From an uncultured Tenacibaculum sp. (GTDB lineage: Bacteria > Bacteroidota > Bacteroidia > Flavobacteriales > Flavobacteriaceae): a DNA stretch of 64,000 nt. The translations under genes were made by a program, and so were the position numbers. The stretch covers positions 62,001 through 126,000 of the forward strand of contig CANNGJ010000002.1 in assembly GCA_947504185.1 (NCBI GenBank), read 5' to 3'. Below are positions 41,146 to 52,677 of the stretch, piece after piece (the first letter of the stretch is position 1; each line of letters opens with the position of its first letter). The notes beneath the pieces were generated by a model, which worked only from the letters and a program-made list of their open reading frames with translations, had not been told where the DNA came from and did not search any database.

Positions 41146-43002
41146 ATGTGTGGAATAACAGGATATATTGGAGAAAGAGATGCTTACCCTATTGTAATAA
41201 ACGGATTAAAACGTTTAGAGTATAGAGGTTATGATAGTGCAGGAATCATGATGTATGATGGAGAAACAATGCACTTATCCAAAACTAAAGGAAAGGTTTC
41301 TGACTTAGAAATTATAACTAATAAAGACGAAAAAAGAAAGAAGGGGAAAATAGGAATTGGACATACACGTTGGGCTACACATGGTGTGCCTAATGACACG
41401 AATTCTCATCCTCATTTTTCACAATCTGGAGATTTAGTAATCGTTCATAATGGAATCATTGAAAATTATGATACTATTAAAAAAGAACTAATTTCTAGAG
41501 GCTATAAATTTAAAAGTGATACTGATACTGAAGTTTTAATAAACCTCATTGAAGAAGTTAAAAAAACAGAGGGTTGTAAACTAGGTAAAGCTGTACAACT
41601 TGCCCTTACCAATGTAATTGGAGCCTATGCAATCGCTGTTTTTGATAAAACTAAGCCTAACGAATTAATTGTAGCTCGTTTAGGAAGTCCAATTGCTATT
41701 GGTGTTGGAAAAAATAACGAAGAGTTTTTTGTTGCTTCAGATGCTTCACCATTTATTGAGTACACAAAAGATGCTATTTATTTAGAAGATGGAGAATTAG
41801 CCATCATCAAAAAGAATAAAGGAATCAAAGTTCACGTTATTGAAAATGATAAAGAAATAGATGCCAATATTCAAGAACTTCAATTAAGTTTAGATCAAAT
41901 TGAAAAAGGTGGTTATGACCACTTTATGCTTAAAGAAATACATGAGCAACCTAAAGCTATTATAGATACCTATAGAGGTAGAATGTTAGCTAATGAAGGA
42001 ATCATTCGTATGGCAGGTGTTGATGATAATATGTCTAAATTTTTAAATGCTGACAGAATCATAATTATAGCTTGTGGTACTTCATGGCATGCTGGTTTAG
42101 TTGGAGAATATTTATTTGAAGACATGGCGCGTATTCCTGTTGAAGTTGAGTACGCATCAGAATTTAGATACCGTAATCCTATAATCACACCAAAAGATGT
42201 AGTAATTGCTATTTCTCAATCTGGTGAAACAGCTGACACCTTAGCTGCTATTAAACTAGCTAAATCTAAAGGAGCATTTGTATTTGGTGTATGTAATGTT
42301 GTTGGGTCCTCTATTGCTAGAGAGACACATGCTGGTGCTTATACCCATGCTGGACCAGAAATTGGAGTTGCTTCAACAAAAGCATTTACAACTCAAATTA
42401 CTGTACTAACTTTAATAGCATTAAAATTAGCTCAAGAAAAAGGGACTTTATCTAAATCTGCTGTAAATAATTATTTACAAACGATGCAACAAATTCCTGC
42501 CCAAATTGAAAAACTATTAGAAATTGATTCTAAAGTTCAAGAGATTGCATCTGTTTATAAAAATGCTAAAAACTGTTTATATTTAGGTCGTGGATTTAAC
42601 TTCCCTGTAGCATTAGAAGGAGCTTTAAAATTAAAAGAGATTTCATATATACACGCTGAAGGATATCCTGCTGCAGAAATGAAACATGGACCTATCGCTT
42701 TAATTGATGAAAATATGCCAATATTTGTTATCGCAACTAATAAAGGTCATTATGAAAAAGTGGTAAGTAACATTCAAGAAATTAAATCTAGAAGTGGAAA
42801 GATCATCGCAATCGTTACTGAAGGTGATGAAACTGTAAAAGAAATTGCAGATCATGTAATTGAAATTCCAGATACAGAAGAAGCGTTAACTCCTTTATTA
42901 ACTACCATTCCTTTTCAATTATTATCATACCACATTGCTGTTATGTTAGATAAGAATGTAGATCAACCTAGAAATTTAGCTAAATCGGTTACTGTAGAAT
43001 AA
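41146..43002 (+). CDS. glmS: Glutamine-fructose-6-phosphate aminotransferase (isomerizing)
   Basis: Makes glucosamine-6-phosphate from fructose-6-phosphate and glutamine, the entry to amino-sugar and peptidoglycan synthesis. The 618-residue protein begins MCGITGYIG with catalytic Cys2, followed by the glutaminase domain (YRGYDSAGI, GHTRWATHG) and two SIS domains: IIACGTSWHAGLVGEYLFE, AISQSGETADTLAAIKLAK and the C-terminal DQPRNLAKSVTVE. I see no glmS ribozyme in the 9 bp before it. Confidence 0.98.
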   Translation: MCGITGYIGERDAYPIVINGLKRLEYRGYDSAGIMMYDGETMHLSKTKGKVSDLEIITNKDEKRKKGKIGIGHTRWATHGVPNDTNSHPHFSQSGDLVIVHNGIIENYDTIKKELISRGYKFKSDTDTEVLINLIEEVKKTEGCKLGKAVQLALTNVIGAYAIAVFDKTKPNELIVARLGSPIAIGVGKNNEEFFVASDASPFIEYTKDAIYLEDGELAIIKKNKGIKVHVIENDKEIDANIQELQLSLDQIEKGGYDHFMLKEIHEQPKAIIDTYRGRMLANEGIIRMAGVDDNMSKFLNADRIIIIACGTSWHAGLVGEYLFEDMARIPVEVEYASEFRYRNPIITPKDVVIAISQSGETADTLAAIKLAKSKGAFVFGVCNVVGSSIARETHAGAYTHAGPEIGVASTKAFTTQITVLTLIALKLAQEKGTLSKSAVNNYLQTMQQIPAQIEKLLEIDSKVQEIASVYKNAKNCLYLGRGFNFPVALEGALKLKEISYIHAEGYPAAEMKHGPIALIDENMPIFVIATNKGHYEKVVSNIQEIKSRSGKIIAIVTEGDETVKEIADHVIEIPDTEEALTPLLTTIPFQLLSYHIAVMLDKNVDQPRNLAKSVTVE

Positions 43003-43024
43003 TTGATTTAACTTTTAAATAATA

Positions 43025-43056
43025 AAAAATCCCGAGATAATTATCTCGGGATTTTT
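43025..43056. terminator. Bidirectional terminator between glmS and endonuclease gene
   Basis: Sixteen-base-pair perfect palindrome (AAAAATCCCGAGATAA and its complement) with poly-A and poly-T flanks. Confidence 0.92.
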
Positions 43057-44016
43057 TTATTCATCTTTTTCAAAAATTGTATATACTGGGAAATGATCTG
43101 AAAAACCTCCTTGGTACCAAGGTCCTATATAAGTTCTAAACGGACTGTCTTTAAATTTTCCTTTGTAAAATCGCAACCAATCCTTCTTTAAAATGTTTGC
43201 TTTTAAAAATGTGTGCTTACTTTTTTCTGCATCAAAAAAATCTCTTGAAAAAATAATCTGATCAAACAAATGCCATTTTTTATAAAAAGTTAAAGTTCCT
43301 TCACCTTTTTCAAACAGTGATTTCATTGGATTATACAAATCATCTGTAACTAAGTAATCTAGTATACTTTCGCTTGTTGGGTCGTCATTGAAATCACCCA
43401 TGATTACAAATTTAGCGTCTTTATTCTCTAATTTTATTTCATCAATTACTTCATGAACTAATTTTGCAGCCTTAATTCGTTTATGCTTTGTTTCTTCATC
43501 TCCGTCTCTTCTTGATGGCCAATGGTTAACTAAAACGTGAATCAATTCTCCATTTAATTTCCCTTTTACAACTAAAAGATCTCTTGTGTAATCAACCTTC
43601 CCTTCCTCATCAGTTAAATACAATGGATGATTGCTAGACGAAATAACTTCGAAAAAATCTTTATTATACATCAACGCAACATCAATACCTCTTTCATCTG
43701 GAGAATCATAATGCACATAACTATAATTGAATTTTGATAAGTTTTTATGCTTAATTAGATCCTTAATCACTTTTGCATTTTCAACTTCAACCAAACCAAC
43801 TATAGCAGGTGGAAAAGCTGACTGATTACTACCTAATTGACTTATAACAGAAGTTATCTTCTTTATTTTATGCTTATATTTTTTAGTATTCCATCTTCGT
43901 TTACTTAATGGTGTAAAATCATCATCTGCAGTTAATGGGTTATCAACTGTATCAAATAAATTTTCTACATTATAAAAAGCGATAGTGAATCTGTTTTTTC
44001 TTCTAGTTTTACTCAT
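43057..44016 (-). CDS. Endonuclease/exonuclease/phosphatase-family protein
   Basis: A 319-residue EEP-fold hydrolase. Motifs include FTIAFYNVENLFDTVDNP (Asn and Glu of the metal site), PAIVGLVEVENAKVI, LINHWPSRRDGD-type HVLVNHWPSRRDGDEETKHK, FVIMGDFNDDPTSESI (Asp/Asn pair) and the catalytic His in QGGFSDHFPVY. No signal peptide is evident. It could act on DNA, RNA or phospholipid/inositol phosphates; this cannot be decided here. The upstream gdhA has its own terminator. Confidence 0.92.
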   Translation of the reverse strand: MSKTRRKNRFTIAFYNVENLFDTVDNPLTADDDFTPLSKRRWNTKKYKHKIKKITSVISQLGSNQSAFPPAIVGLVEVENAKVIKDLIKHKNLSKFNYSYVHYDSPDERGIDVALMYNKDFFEVISSSNHPLYLTDEEGKVDYTRDLLVVKGKLNGELIHVLVNHWPSRRDGDEETKHKRIKAAKLVHEVIDEIKLENKDAKFVIMGDFNDDPTSESILDYLVTDDLYNPMKSLFEKGEGTLTFYKKWHLFDQIIFSRDFFDAEKSKHTFLKANILKKDWLRFYKGKFKDSPFRTYIGPWYQGGFSDHFPVYTIFEKDE

Positions 44017-44052
44017 TAATCAATATTTATAAACCGAAATTACGAAAAATAA

Positions 44053-44078
44053 AAAGCACGCTATTTGTAGCGTGCTTT
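44053..44078 (-). terminator. Terminator of gdhA
   Basis: Perfect 11-bp stem AAAGCACGCTA / TAGCGTGCTTT with loop TTTG, followed by a T-rich run on the minus strand. Confidence 0.85.
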
Positions 44079-44101
44079 GAATATATTATTGAAGTTTGTT
44101 A

Positions 44102-45448
<1,347 letters not shown>

Positions 45449-45663
45449 CTAGTTGTTGTATTATTATTATTTTAATAATTTCGTTAGGCAAATATAATTA
45501 ATTTACAATTTGCTGAATTTAAAAAAGTCAATTATTTACCTAATTTTTCGCTTTTTGCAATCGTTTTCGCTGCAATGATTTCAATAGTCGATAACTCTTG
45601 CTAAAACCTACACAACTTTGATATAAAAATCTTAAATTTGCAGCCTAATTTTTGATAAAAACG

Positions 45664-46683
45664 ATGTTAGACAAGGTAAAAGAATTGATTGGTGATGTAC
45701 AAGCTTTCAAAGCTACTTCGAAAGAAGAAGTGGAAGCTTTTAGAATAAAATATTTAGGAAGTAAAGGTTTATTAAAAGATTTATTTGCTGAATTTAAAAA
45801 TGTTGATGCCGAATTAAGAAAAGATTTTGGCCAGGCTTTAAACAACTTAAAGCAATCTGCCGAAGGAAAAGTAGCTGAATTAAATGACACTTTAGAGAGT
45901 GCTGTTGAAGAAAAAGGAATCTATGGAGATTTAACTCGTCCATCAGAGCCAATTAATTTAGGTTCTCGTCACCCAATATCTTTAGTAAAAAATCAAATCA
46001 TTGAGGTTTTTAACCGTATCGGTTTTACTGTTTCTGAAGGACCAGAAATAGAAGATGATTGGCACAACTTTACTGCCTTAAATTTACCAGAATATCATCC
46101 AGCACGTGATATGCAGGATACGTTTTTTATCGAAAAAAATCCTGATACTTTATTAAGAACTCACACCTCATCGGTACAAGTTCGCTATATGGAAAATAAC
46201 GAACCACCAATTCGTACAATTTCTCCGGGTCGTGTTTTTAGAAACGAAGATATTTCTGCTCGTGCACACTGTATTTTTCATCAAGTAGAAGGTTTATATA
46301 TTGATACTGATGTTTCTTTTGCCGATTTAAAGCAAACACTTTTATACTTTACTAAAGAGATGTTTGGTAAATCTAAAATCAGATTACGTCCTTCTTATTT
46401 CCCATTTACTGAACCTAGTGCTGAAGTAGATATTTACTGGGGATTAGAAACCGAAACAGATTATAGAATTACCAAAGGAACTGGATGGTTAGAAATTATG
46501 GGATGCGGTATGGTAGATCCTAACGTATTAAAGAACGCCAATATAGATCCTACTAAATATTCTGGATATGCATTCGGAATGGGAATTGAGCGTATTGCCA
46601 TGTTATTATATCAAATTCCTGATATTCGTATGTTTTACGAAAACGATAAGCGTTTCCTAGAGCAATTTAAATCAGTAATTTAA
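45664..46683 (+). CDS. pheS: Phenylalanine-tRNA ligase alpha subunit
   Basis: Catalytic subunit of PheRS. The 339-residue protein has an N-terminal coiled-coil (about 1-85, [20 protein letters not shown]) and class II synthetase motifs: [39 protein letters not shown], motif 2 [20 protein letters not shown] then HQVEGL, and motif 3 [20 protein letters not shown]. The frame extends to a TTG at 45652, but ATG 45664 is the family-like start (MLDKVKELI). A -7-like TAAATTTG lies at 45633-45640. pheT is not adjacent. Confidence 0.97.
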   Translation: MLDKVKELIGDVQAFKATSKEEVEAFRIKYLGSKGLLKDLFAEFKNVDAELRKDFGQALNNLKQSAEGKVAELNDTLESAVEEKGIYGDLTRPSEPINLGSRHPISLVKNQIIEVFNRIGFTVSEGPEIEDDWHNFTALNLPEYHPARDMQDTFFIEKNPDTLLRTHTSSVQVRYMENNEPPIRTISPGRVFRNEDISARAHCIFHQVEGLYIDTDVSFADLKQTLLYFTKEMFGKSKIRLRPSYFPFTEPSAEVDIYWGLETETDYRITKGTGWLEIMGCGMVDPNVLKNANIDPTKYSGYAFGMGIERIAMLLYQIPDIRMFYENDKRFLEQFKSVI

Positions 46684-46694
46684 TTAAAAACATA

Positions 46695-46726
46695 AAAGAC
46701 GAAAGAATTAAAAAACTTTCGTCTTT
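46695..46726 (+). terminator. Terminator of pheS
   Basis: Stem AAAGACGAAAG / CTTTCGTCTTT with a 10-nt A-rich loop, T-rich after. Confidence 0.75.
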
Positions 46727-46744
46727 CCATTTAAAATAATCTAA

Positions 46745-47140
46745 ATGAAAAAAGATATTCACATACCAATTGTAACTGGTTTAGAATTGGCAATTGTTTT
46801 AGATAAAAACGAGCAAGATAATTCTGATGAATGGGGCGTATACCTTATCAACAGAAAAGAAGTTGATTTAGAAATGATTGTAATTGTTTCTCAAGGGTTT
46901 TCTGAAACAAAAACAACCTCTTTATTTCGCAGAAAAATAGATATTCTACCTGCTAATTCTTTTTCTAAATTCGAAATAATGCAGCCTGAATTATTTACTT
47001 TAGACAATCGTTTTCAAGTTACTTTTTTTGAAGACAATCAATTACATGAAAAAACTTATATTTTTCAAAAAGGCACCATTCAAAAAGGCTTCTTAAGAGA
47101 TATTGACATCCTAGAAAAAAAAGGTGTTATCATTAAGTAG
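46745..47140 (+). CDS. Conserved-looking small protein of unknown function
   Basis: A 131-residue soluble protein, beta-rich (WGVYLINRKEVDLEMIVIVS, FEIMQPELFTLDNRFQVTFF), ending IDILEKKGVIIK. No signal peptide or membrane segment. Similar proteins follow pheS in other Flavobacteriaceae as far as I recall, but no family name comes to mind. It is bracketed by its own terminators and so is a single gene. Confidence 0.7.
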   Translation: MKKDIHIPIVTGLELAIVLDKNEQDNSDEWGVYLINRKEVDLEMIVIVSQGFSETKTTSLFRRKIDILPANSFSKFEIMQPELFTLDNRFQVTFFEDNQLHEKTYIFQKGTIQKGFLRDIDILEKKGVIIK

Positions 47141-47160
47141 CTTTTAATTAAAAATACACA

Positions 47161-47198
47161 AAAGAGCAATATTCGTTAATAAATGAGTATTGCTCTTT
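47161..47198 (+). terminator. Terminator after the 131-aa gene
   Basis: Stem AAAGAGCAATA / TATTGCTCTTT with a 16-nt loop and a T-run behind it. Confidence 0.8.
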
Positions 47199-47242
47199 TT
47201 TATGCACTCTATTTAGGTACATTAGCCAAAAACTAAAGAAAC

Positions 47243-48607
47243 ATGCTTTTAAGTATTCAAAATATAGTGTCTGATTTTTCTTCGTGGATTTGGGGAATGC
47301 CATTATTAATACTATTAATAGGTGGCGGATTATACTTATTCATATACTCTGGCTTGGTACCTTTTAGATATATGGGACACGCTATTGCTGTTTTACGTGG
47401 TAAATACGACAAACAAGATTCTCCTGGTGACTTATCTCATTACGAGGCTTTATCGTCTGCTATTGCTGCAACTGTAGGAATGGGAAATATAAGTGGTGTC
47501 GCAATTGCGATAGCCATGGGAGGACCTGGAGCTATTTTTTGGATGTGGGTAAGCGCTTTTGTAGGTATGGCAACAAAGTTTTTCACCTGTAGTTTAGCTA
47601 TAATGTACCGAGGTAAAGATGAAGAAGGAAATGTAAAAGGAGGTCCAATGTATGTAATTACAGAAGGTTTAGGTAAAAAATGGAAACCTTTAGCTATCTT
47701 TTTTTCGACTGCTGGTTTAATAGGAACATTACCTGCTTTTCAAGCAAATCAATTAACGCAAACAATAATTGATGTTTTTAGCGTGAATGAATCAAACGAA
47801 TTTACTGCAAAATTCTTAATAGGAATCGTTATTGCATTTATTGTCTCAATGGTAATTTTTGGAGGAATTCAAAGAATAGGAAAAGTGGCTGGTAAATTAG
47901 TTCCGATAATGGTAGTTGTCTATTTACTAACCGTTTTAATTATTCTTCTTATAAAAATAGAAGAAGTTCCATCTATAATCTCATTAATATTTACAGATGC
48001 TTTTACAGGAAAATCTGTTTTAGGCGGTGCTTTAGGGGCATTAATAATTACTGGCGTAAAACGTGCTGCTTTTTCTAACGAAGCAGGTTTAGGAACCGCA
48101 CCAATGATGCACGGAACAGCAAAAACAAACGAACCTATTCGTGAAGGTTTAGTCGCTATGTTAGGTCCTGCTATAGATACTTTATTAGTATGTACATTAA
48201 CTGCATTAGCGATATTGGTTTCAGGCGTGTGGAAAGGTTTTGATGGTAATGGTATTACTATGACTTTAGCTGCTTTCGATTCTGTGCTACCATATCATTT
48301 AGGAAGCATTATTTTAACTATTTGTGTATTAATTTTTGCATTCTCAACCCTATTTACTTATTCTTTTTATGGGTATAGTTGTCTTAGTTATTTAACCAAT
48401 ACTAAGCTTGCTAAATATTACAATCATTTCTATGTTTTAGTAATTATAGTTGCTGCAATAATTAAACTAGATTTTGTTATTAATTTAATGGATAGCGCTT
48501 ATGCTTTAATGGCAATTCCTACTGTTTTATCAACCTTAATTTTAGCTCCGAAAGTTAAAAAAGCAGCAACTGTTTATTTTCAGAAATTAAAAACAAATAG
48601 CTTTTAA
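47243..48607 (+). CDS. Alanine/glycine:cation symporter (AGCS family)
   Basis: A 454-residue inner-membrane transporter with about eleven helices that takes up alanine or glycine with Na+ or H+. Diagnostic segments are YEALSSAIAATVGMGNISGV, AIAMGGPGAIFWMWVSAFVG then MATKFF, GGPMYVITEGLG, and GVKRAAFSNEAGLGTAPMMH. Length is standard. It stands alone between the 131-aa gene and aspS. Confidence 0.95.
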   Translation: MLLSIQNIVSDFSSWIWGMPLLILLIGGGLYLFIYSGLVPFRYMGHAIAVLRGKYDKQDSPGDLSHYEALSSAIAATVGMGNISGVAIAIAMGGPGAIFWMWVSAFVGMATKFFTCSLAIMYRGKDEEGNVKGGPMYVITEGLGKKWKPLAIFFSTAGLIGTLPAFQANQLTQTIIDVFSVNESNEFTAKFLIGIVIAFIVSMVIFGGIQRIGKVAGKLVPIMVVVYLLTVLIILLIKIEEVPSIISLIFTDAFTGKSVLGGALGALIITGVKRAAFSNEAGLGTAPMMHGTAKTNEPIREGLVAMLGPAIDTLLVCTLTALAILVSGVWKGFDGNGITMTLAAFDSVLPYHLGSIILTICVLIFAFSTLFTYSFYGYSCLSYLTNTKLAKYYNHFYVLVIIVAAIIKLDFVINLMDSAYALMAIPTVLSTLILAPKVKKAATVYFQKLKTNSF

Positions 48608-48637
48608 TCATCCTTCGTTCTTTTCTTTTTATTTGCG

Positions 48638-48645
48638 TAATTTTG
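48638..48645 (+). promoter_or_regulatory. -7 element of aspS
   Basis: TAATTTTG then C, fitting TAnnTTTG, 19 bp before the aspS ATG. The -33 region is not clear. Confidence 0.5.
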
Positions 48646-48664
48646 CACCTCAAAATTTCAAGAA

Positions 48665-50419
48665 ATGTACAGAACGCATACTTGTGGCGAATTAAGAGCT
48701 TCGCACATTAATACTGAAGTAACCCTTTCTGGATGGGTACAAAAATCACGTGATAAAGGTTTTATGATTTGGGTTGATTTACGTGATCGTTACGGAATCA
48801 CTCAGTTAATCTTTGATGAAGAGCGTACTTCTAAAGAATTAATGGAAAAAGCGAAGACTTTAGGTCGTGAATTTGTTGTACAAGTTAAAGGAACAGTAAT
48901 TGAACGTCAGTCTAAAAACGCAAATATTCCTACTGGTGATGTTGAAATATTAGTTTCTGAATTAGAAATTTTAAATGAAGCTAAATTACCACCTTTCACT
49001 ATTGAAGATAATACTGATGGTGGAGAAGATATTCGTATGCAATATCGTTATTTAGATATCCGTCGTAACCCTGTAAAAGATAGTTTAATCTTCCGTTCTA
49101 AAGTATCGATGGAAGTTCGTAAATATTTATCTGACAAAGGATTTATTGATGTTGAAACACCATATTTAATCAAGTCAACTCCAGAAGGAGCACGTGATTT
49201 CTTAGTTCCTTCACGTATGAACGCGGGTCAGTTTTACGCATTACCACAATCACCTCAAACATTCAAACAACTATTGATGGTTGGTGGAATGGACAAGTAT
49301 TTCCAGATTGTTAAGTGTTTTAGAGATGAGGATTTACGTGCCGATCGTCAACCAGAATTTACACAGATTGACTGTGAAATGGCGTTTGTTGAGCAAGAAG
49401 ATATTTTAGAGATTTTTGAAGGAATGACACGTCATTTACTAAAAGAAATCAACGGAGTTGAAGTAGAAAAATTCCCAAGAATGTTGTTTGACGACGCTAT
49501 GCGTTTATATGGGAATGACAAACCAGATATCCGTTTTGGAATGGAGTTCGGTGAGTTAAACGATGTAGCTCAAAACAAAGAATTTAAAGTATTTAACGAT
49601 GCTGAATTAGTTGTAGGTATCGCAGTTCCTGGAGGAGCTTCTTACACAAGAAAAGAAATTGATAAATTAATTGACTGGGTACGTCGTCCGCAAGTAGGAG
49701 CTTTAGGTATGGTGTATGTAAAATGTAACGAAGATGGTACTTTTAAATCATCTGTAGATAAATTTTATGACCAAGAAGATTTAGCTAAATGGGCAGAAAA
49801 AACTGGAGCTAAAGCTGGAGATTTAATCTGTATTTTATCTGGTAATACTACCAAAGTACGTGCGCAGTTATCTGCTTTACGTATGGAAATGGCAGAACGT
49901 TTAGGTTTAAGAGACCCTAAAGTATTTGCTCCGTTATGGGTAATCGATTTCCCGTTATTAGAGTTAGATGAAGAAACAGGCCATTACCACGCAATGCACC
50001 ACCCATTTACATCACCTAAACCAGGTCAGTTAGAATTATTAGACACAAATCCTGGAGACGTAAAAGCAAATGCTTATGATTTAGTTTTAAATGGTAACGA
50101 AATAGGTGGAGGCTCTATTCGTATTCACGATAAAGAAACGCAAGCAATCATGTTTAAACATTTAGGGTTTACTGAAGAAGAAGCAAAAGAACAATTTGGT
50201 TTCTTAATGGATGCTTTTGAATATGGAGCACCACCACACGGAGGTTTAGCTTTCGGATTAGATAGGCTGGTTGCTATTTTAGGTGGACAAGAAACTATTC
50301 GTGATTTTATTGCGTTTCCTAAAAACAACTCAGGTCGTGATGTAATGATTGATGCACCTGCAAGCTTAAATGATTCTCAATTAGAAGAGTTGAGTATTAA
50401 ATTAGATGTAAAAGAATAA
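48665..50419 (+). CDS. aspS: Aspartate-tRNA ligase
   Basis: Charges tRNA-Asp. The 584-residue bacterial-type enzyme has an N-terminal OB anticodon-binding domain (about 1-110, [20 protein letters not shown]), class II motif 2 ([20 protein letters not shown] then TQIDCEM), the bacterial GAD insertion (about 290-410), and motif 3 [20 protein letters not shown]. Monocistronic. A REP-like repeat and a terminator follow. Confidence 0.98.
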   Translation: MYRTHTCGELRASHINTEVTLSGWVQKSRDKGFMIWVDLRDRYGITQLIFDEERTSKELMEKAKTLGREFVVQVKGTVIERQSKNANIPTGDVEILVSELEILNEAKLPPFTIEDNTDGGEDIRMQYRYLDIRRNPVKDSLIFRSKVSMEVRKYLSDKGFIDVETPYLIKSTPEGARDFLVPSRMNAGQFYALPQSPQTFKQLLMVGGMDKYFQIVKCFRDEDLRADRQPEFTQIDCEMAFVEQEDILEIFEGMTRHLLKEINGVEVEKFPRMLFDDAMRLYGNDKPDIRFGMEFGELNDVAQNKEFKVFNDAELVVGIAVPGGASYTRKEIDKLIDWVRRPQVGALGMVYVKCNEDGTFKSSVDKFYDQEDLAKWAEKTGAKAGDLICILSGNTTKVRAQLSALRMEMAERLGLRDPKVFAPLWVIDFPLLELDEETGHYHAMHHPFTSPKPGQLELLDTNPGDVKANAYDLVLNGNEIGGGSIRIHDKETQAIMFKHLGFTEEEAKEQFGFLMDAFEYGAPPHGGLAFGLDRLVAILGGQETIRDFIAFPKNNSGRDVMIDAPASLNDSQLEELSIKLDVKE

Positions 50420-50420
50420 C

Positions 50421-50492
50421 GCGTTATTACGAGCAAAAGCGAAGTAATCTGTTCATAAATTAAGAGATTACTTCATTAACATTCGCAATGAT
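50421..50492. repeat. Degenerate REP-like palindromic repeat after aspS
   Basis: GCGTTATTACGAGCAAAAGC then GAAGTAATCT (50441-50450), with the complement AGATTACTTC at 50465-50474, and ATTCGCAATGAT at the end. This is an AT-drifted copy of the widespread dispersed repeat whose usual form reads like CATTGCGAGCGAAGCAATCT. The inner 10-bp stem is perfect. Confidence 0.6.
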
Positions 50493-50504
50493 AGAAAATA
50501 TATA

Positions 50505-50537
50505 AAAGTCCCGTTCTACTAAATAGAGCGGGATTTT
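50505..50537 (+). terminator. Terminator after aspS
   Basis: AGTCCCGTTCTA pairs with TAGAGCGGGATT (one wobble), followed by TTTTTT. Confidence 0.8.
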
Positions 50538-50554
50538 TTGTTACTTTTATATTC

Positions 50555-51109
50555 ATGAAAAAAAAGAAAATTTTAAAAATCGCTTTAATAGTTGTTTCGT
50601 CTATTTTAGTTGCTTTCGCAGGAATTGTACTCTACGGATATCTATACATTAAAGATGCATATAATACTGAAGGAAAACCTTACAAAAATTACATCGGTTA
50701 TATAGATCAAAGTAAAGCATTGTTAAATGACAAGTATGAATTATGCAACGAAGGCAGCCTTTATCACACATATAGTAGCGCTAGTTTAAAAGCTTATAAA
50801 GGATCCAAAAAACAATTTAGAGATAATTTAAATGCTACTTTCAACACAAATAATTATACTGAATCAGGCTATGTAAACTTTCGTTTTTTAGTGAACTGCG
50901 AAGGAAATGCTGGTTGGTTCGAAATTATTGAAATGGATTTAGATTTAAAAGAGAAAGCTTTAAATCCGAAAATGATTGATGAGCTTTTCAAATTCACTTC
51001 TAAGTCAGAAAATTGGAATGCTATTTCTTATGATAATGCTCCTCAAAATTATTATATGTACACCTCTTATAGAATAGAAAATGGAAAAGTTATTGAAATC
51101 ATCCCTTAG
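50555..51109 (+). CDS. Membrane-anchored protein of unknown function
   Basis: A 184-residue protein with one N-terminal transmembrane anchor (ILKIALIVVSSILVAFAGIV) and an extracytoplasmic domain. The domain includes FRFLVNCEGNAGWFEIIEMD, YDNAPQNYYMYTSYRIENG and KVIEIIP, which recalls energy-transducer TonB C-terminal-type folds (FLVNCEG...GWF pattern), but the similarity is weak and uncertain. It overlaps the TPR lipoprotein gene by 29 nt, so both are co-translated. Confidence 0.72.
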   Translation: MKKKKILKIALIVVSSILVAFAGIVLYGYLYIKDAYNTEGKPYKNYIGYIDQSKALLNDKYELCNEGSLYHTYSSASLKAYKGSKKQFRDNLNATFNTNNYTESGYVNFRFLVNCEGNAGWFEIIEMDLDLKEKALNPKMIDELFKFTSKSENWNAISYDNAPQNYYMYTSYRIENGKVIEIIP

Positions 51110-51917
51110 TATAATTATTGTTTTTATTCTTTTTTCTTGCCAAAAAGAATCTACTACAAACTCATTAAACAAGAGATCTCTTGCTGAAAAGAGATATAAA
51201 AAAGCTATACAGTTTATGCAAGGATCTACGCCTTTTCAAAACGGAATTGCAGAAGCTGTAGAAATAGACCCAACTTACGAGCAAGCTGTTTATGAATTAT
51301 CTGTTGCTCATTTAAAAAGAGGAATGCCTCATGAGTGGAAGCCTCAATATAACAAAGCTGTAAAACTAGATTCTGCAAATAGAATTCCTTGGAGAGGGTA
51401 TTTATATTTATGGTTTTATAGAGATTACAAAAAAGCTATCGAAGATTTTGATGCAAGCGATGTTTTAACTCCAAATTTTATTGATGCTCCTCAAGGTTTA
51501 AGTGTAGATGCCTGGAGGGGAATTGCCTACTTAGGGTTAAAAGACTATAAAAAATCAATTTATTATTTTGATAAATACATCAATAAAGAAATAGAAGATT
51601 TTAGTGAAAAATCTGTTGATGTAACTGCTTTTCTATATCAAGGAATTGCATATTTAGAGTCAGGAGATTTTATAAATGCACAAGCTTGTTTTGATCGTCT
51701 TATTAAGAACTCTTATGGTTTTAGTGCCGACGGAAAATACTACAAGGCTTTAATACTATCAAAACAAGGAAAAATTGAAGATGCTAAAATTATGATTGAC
51801 GCCGCTCTAAAAGATTTTAATGACGGTTATTATAATAAAAGACCTTATGTTGAAGCTTTAAGACAACTATATTTAGGCGACTACAATAATTTAAAACTCT
51901 CTTTATCAAAAAAATAA
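51081..51917 (+). CDS. TPR-repeat lipoprotein
   Basis: A 278-residue lipoprotein (signal LSIIIVFILFSCQKEST, lipobox FSC) with tetratricopeptide-like helical repeats across about 40-265: EIDPTYEQAVYELSVAHLKR, YKKAIEDFDASDVLTPNFID, GLKDYKKSIYYFDKYINK and ESGDFINAQACFDRLIKNSY. It is a likely protein-binding scaffold at the outer membrane or periplasm. It overlaps the preceding gene by 29 nt and is 4 nt before the DUF6503 gene. Confidence 0.85.
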   Translation: MEKLLKSSLSIIIVFILFSCQKESTTNSLNKRSLAEKRYKKAIQFMQGSTPFQNGIAEAVEIDPTYEQAVYELSVAHLKRGMPHEWKPQYNKAVKLDSANRIPWRGYLYLWFYRDYKKAIEDFDASDVLTPNFIDAPQGLSVDAWRGIAYLGLKDYKKSIYYFDKYINKEIEDFSEKSVDVTAFLYQGIAYLESGDFINAQACFDRLIKNSYGFSADGKYYKALILSKQGKIEDAKIMIDAALKDFNDGYYNKRPYVEALRQLYLGDYNNLKLSLSKK

Positions 51918-51921
51918 AATC

Positions 51922-52623
51922 ATGAGAAAACTAACCATACTATTCGTTTTATTATTCGCTTTTCAAGGATTCTCTCAAGAATTAACTGGTGAACAATTAT
52001 TAGAAAAAGCAATTCAATATCACGACCCAAATGGGAATTGGGAAACTTTTAATGGTACTTTAAACGTAACTATGGAAACTCCTAAAAATCCAAATCGTGA
52101 TAGTAAGATTAAAATAAATTTACCTGAAGAGTATTTTTATGTAAAAGCTTCAAGAGGAGAAAACACCACTGAATACACTATTGATAAAGAAAATTGCACT
52201 ATTGGATTTAACGGAAAAACACCTACAGAAACTGAGAAAAAAGAGCATAAATTAAGCTGTGAAAGAGCTAAATTGTATAAGAATTATTATATCTATCTAT
52301 ACGGGCTTCCGATGAAGTTAAAAGATAATGGAACTATTATTCACAGTAAAATTGAACGTAAAAAATTTAAAGGAAAAGACTATTTAGTTTTAAAAGCTAC
52401 TTATAAAAAGGAAGCTGGGAAAGACACTTGGTATTTCTACTTCAATCCGAAAACCTATGCCATGGAAGTTTATCAGTTTTTTAAAGACAAACCAAATAGC
52501 GGAGAATATATTCTGTTATCAGATGAAGAGACTATAAACGGAATTAAAATGCCTAAAAATAGAGCTTGGTATTATAATAAAAATGATGGCTATTTAGGAA
52601 CGGATATTTTAAGTTCTAAATAA
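51922..52623 (+). CDS. DUF6503 family secreted protein
   Basis: A 233-residue secreted protein (signal KLTILFVLLFAFQGFSQE). The mature part starts LTGEQLLEKAIQYHDPNGNW, the typical DUF6503 opening, followed by a lipoprotein-localisation-like beta fold (PEEYFYVKASRGENTTEYTI; FYFNPKTYAMEVYQFFKD; NGIKMPKNRAWYYNK). Function unknown. It is the third gene of a unit with the membrane-anchored and TPR proteins and ends in a strong terminator. Confidence 0.88.
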   Translation: MRKLTILFVLLFAFQGFSQELTGEQLLEKAIQYHDPNGNWETFNGTLNVTMETPKNPNRDSKIKINLPEEYFYVKASRGENTTEYTIDKENCTIGFNGKTPTETEKKEHKLSCERAKLYKNYYIYLYGLPMKLKDNGTIIHSKIERKKFKGKDYLVLKATYKKEAGKDTWYFYFNPKTYAMEVYQFFKDKPNSGEYILLSDEETINGIKMPKNRAWYYNKNDGYLGTDILSSK

Positions 52624-52643
52624 TAATTCTATACTCAAAAAAT

Positions 52644-52673
52644 AAAACCCGTTCTAAATTTAGAACGGGTTTT
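52644..52673. terminator. Bidirectional terminator between DUF6503 and YfcC genes
   Basis: Fifteen-base-pair perfect palindrome (AAAACCCGTTCTAAA and complement) with A- and T-rich flanks. Confidence 0.92.
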
Positions 52674-52677
52674 ATTT

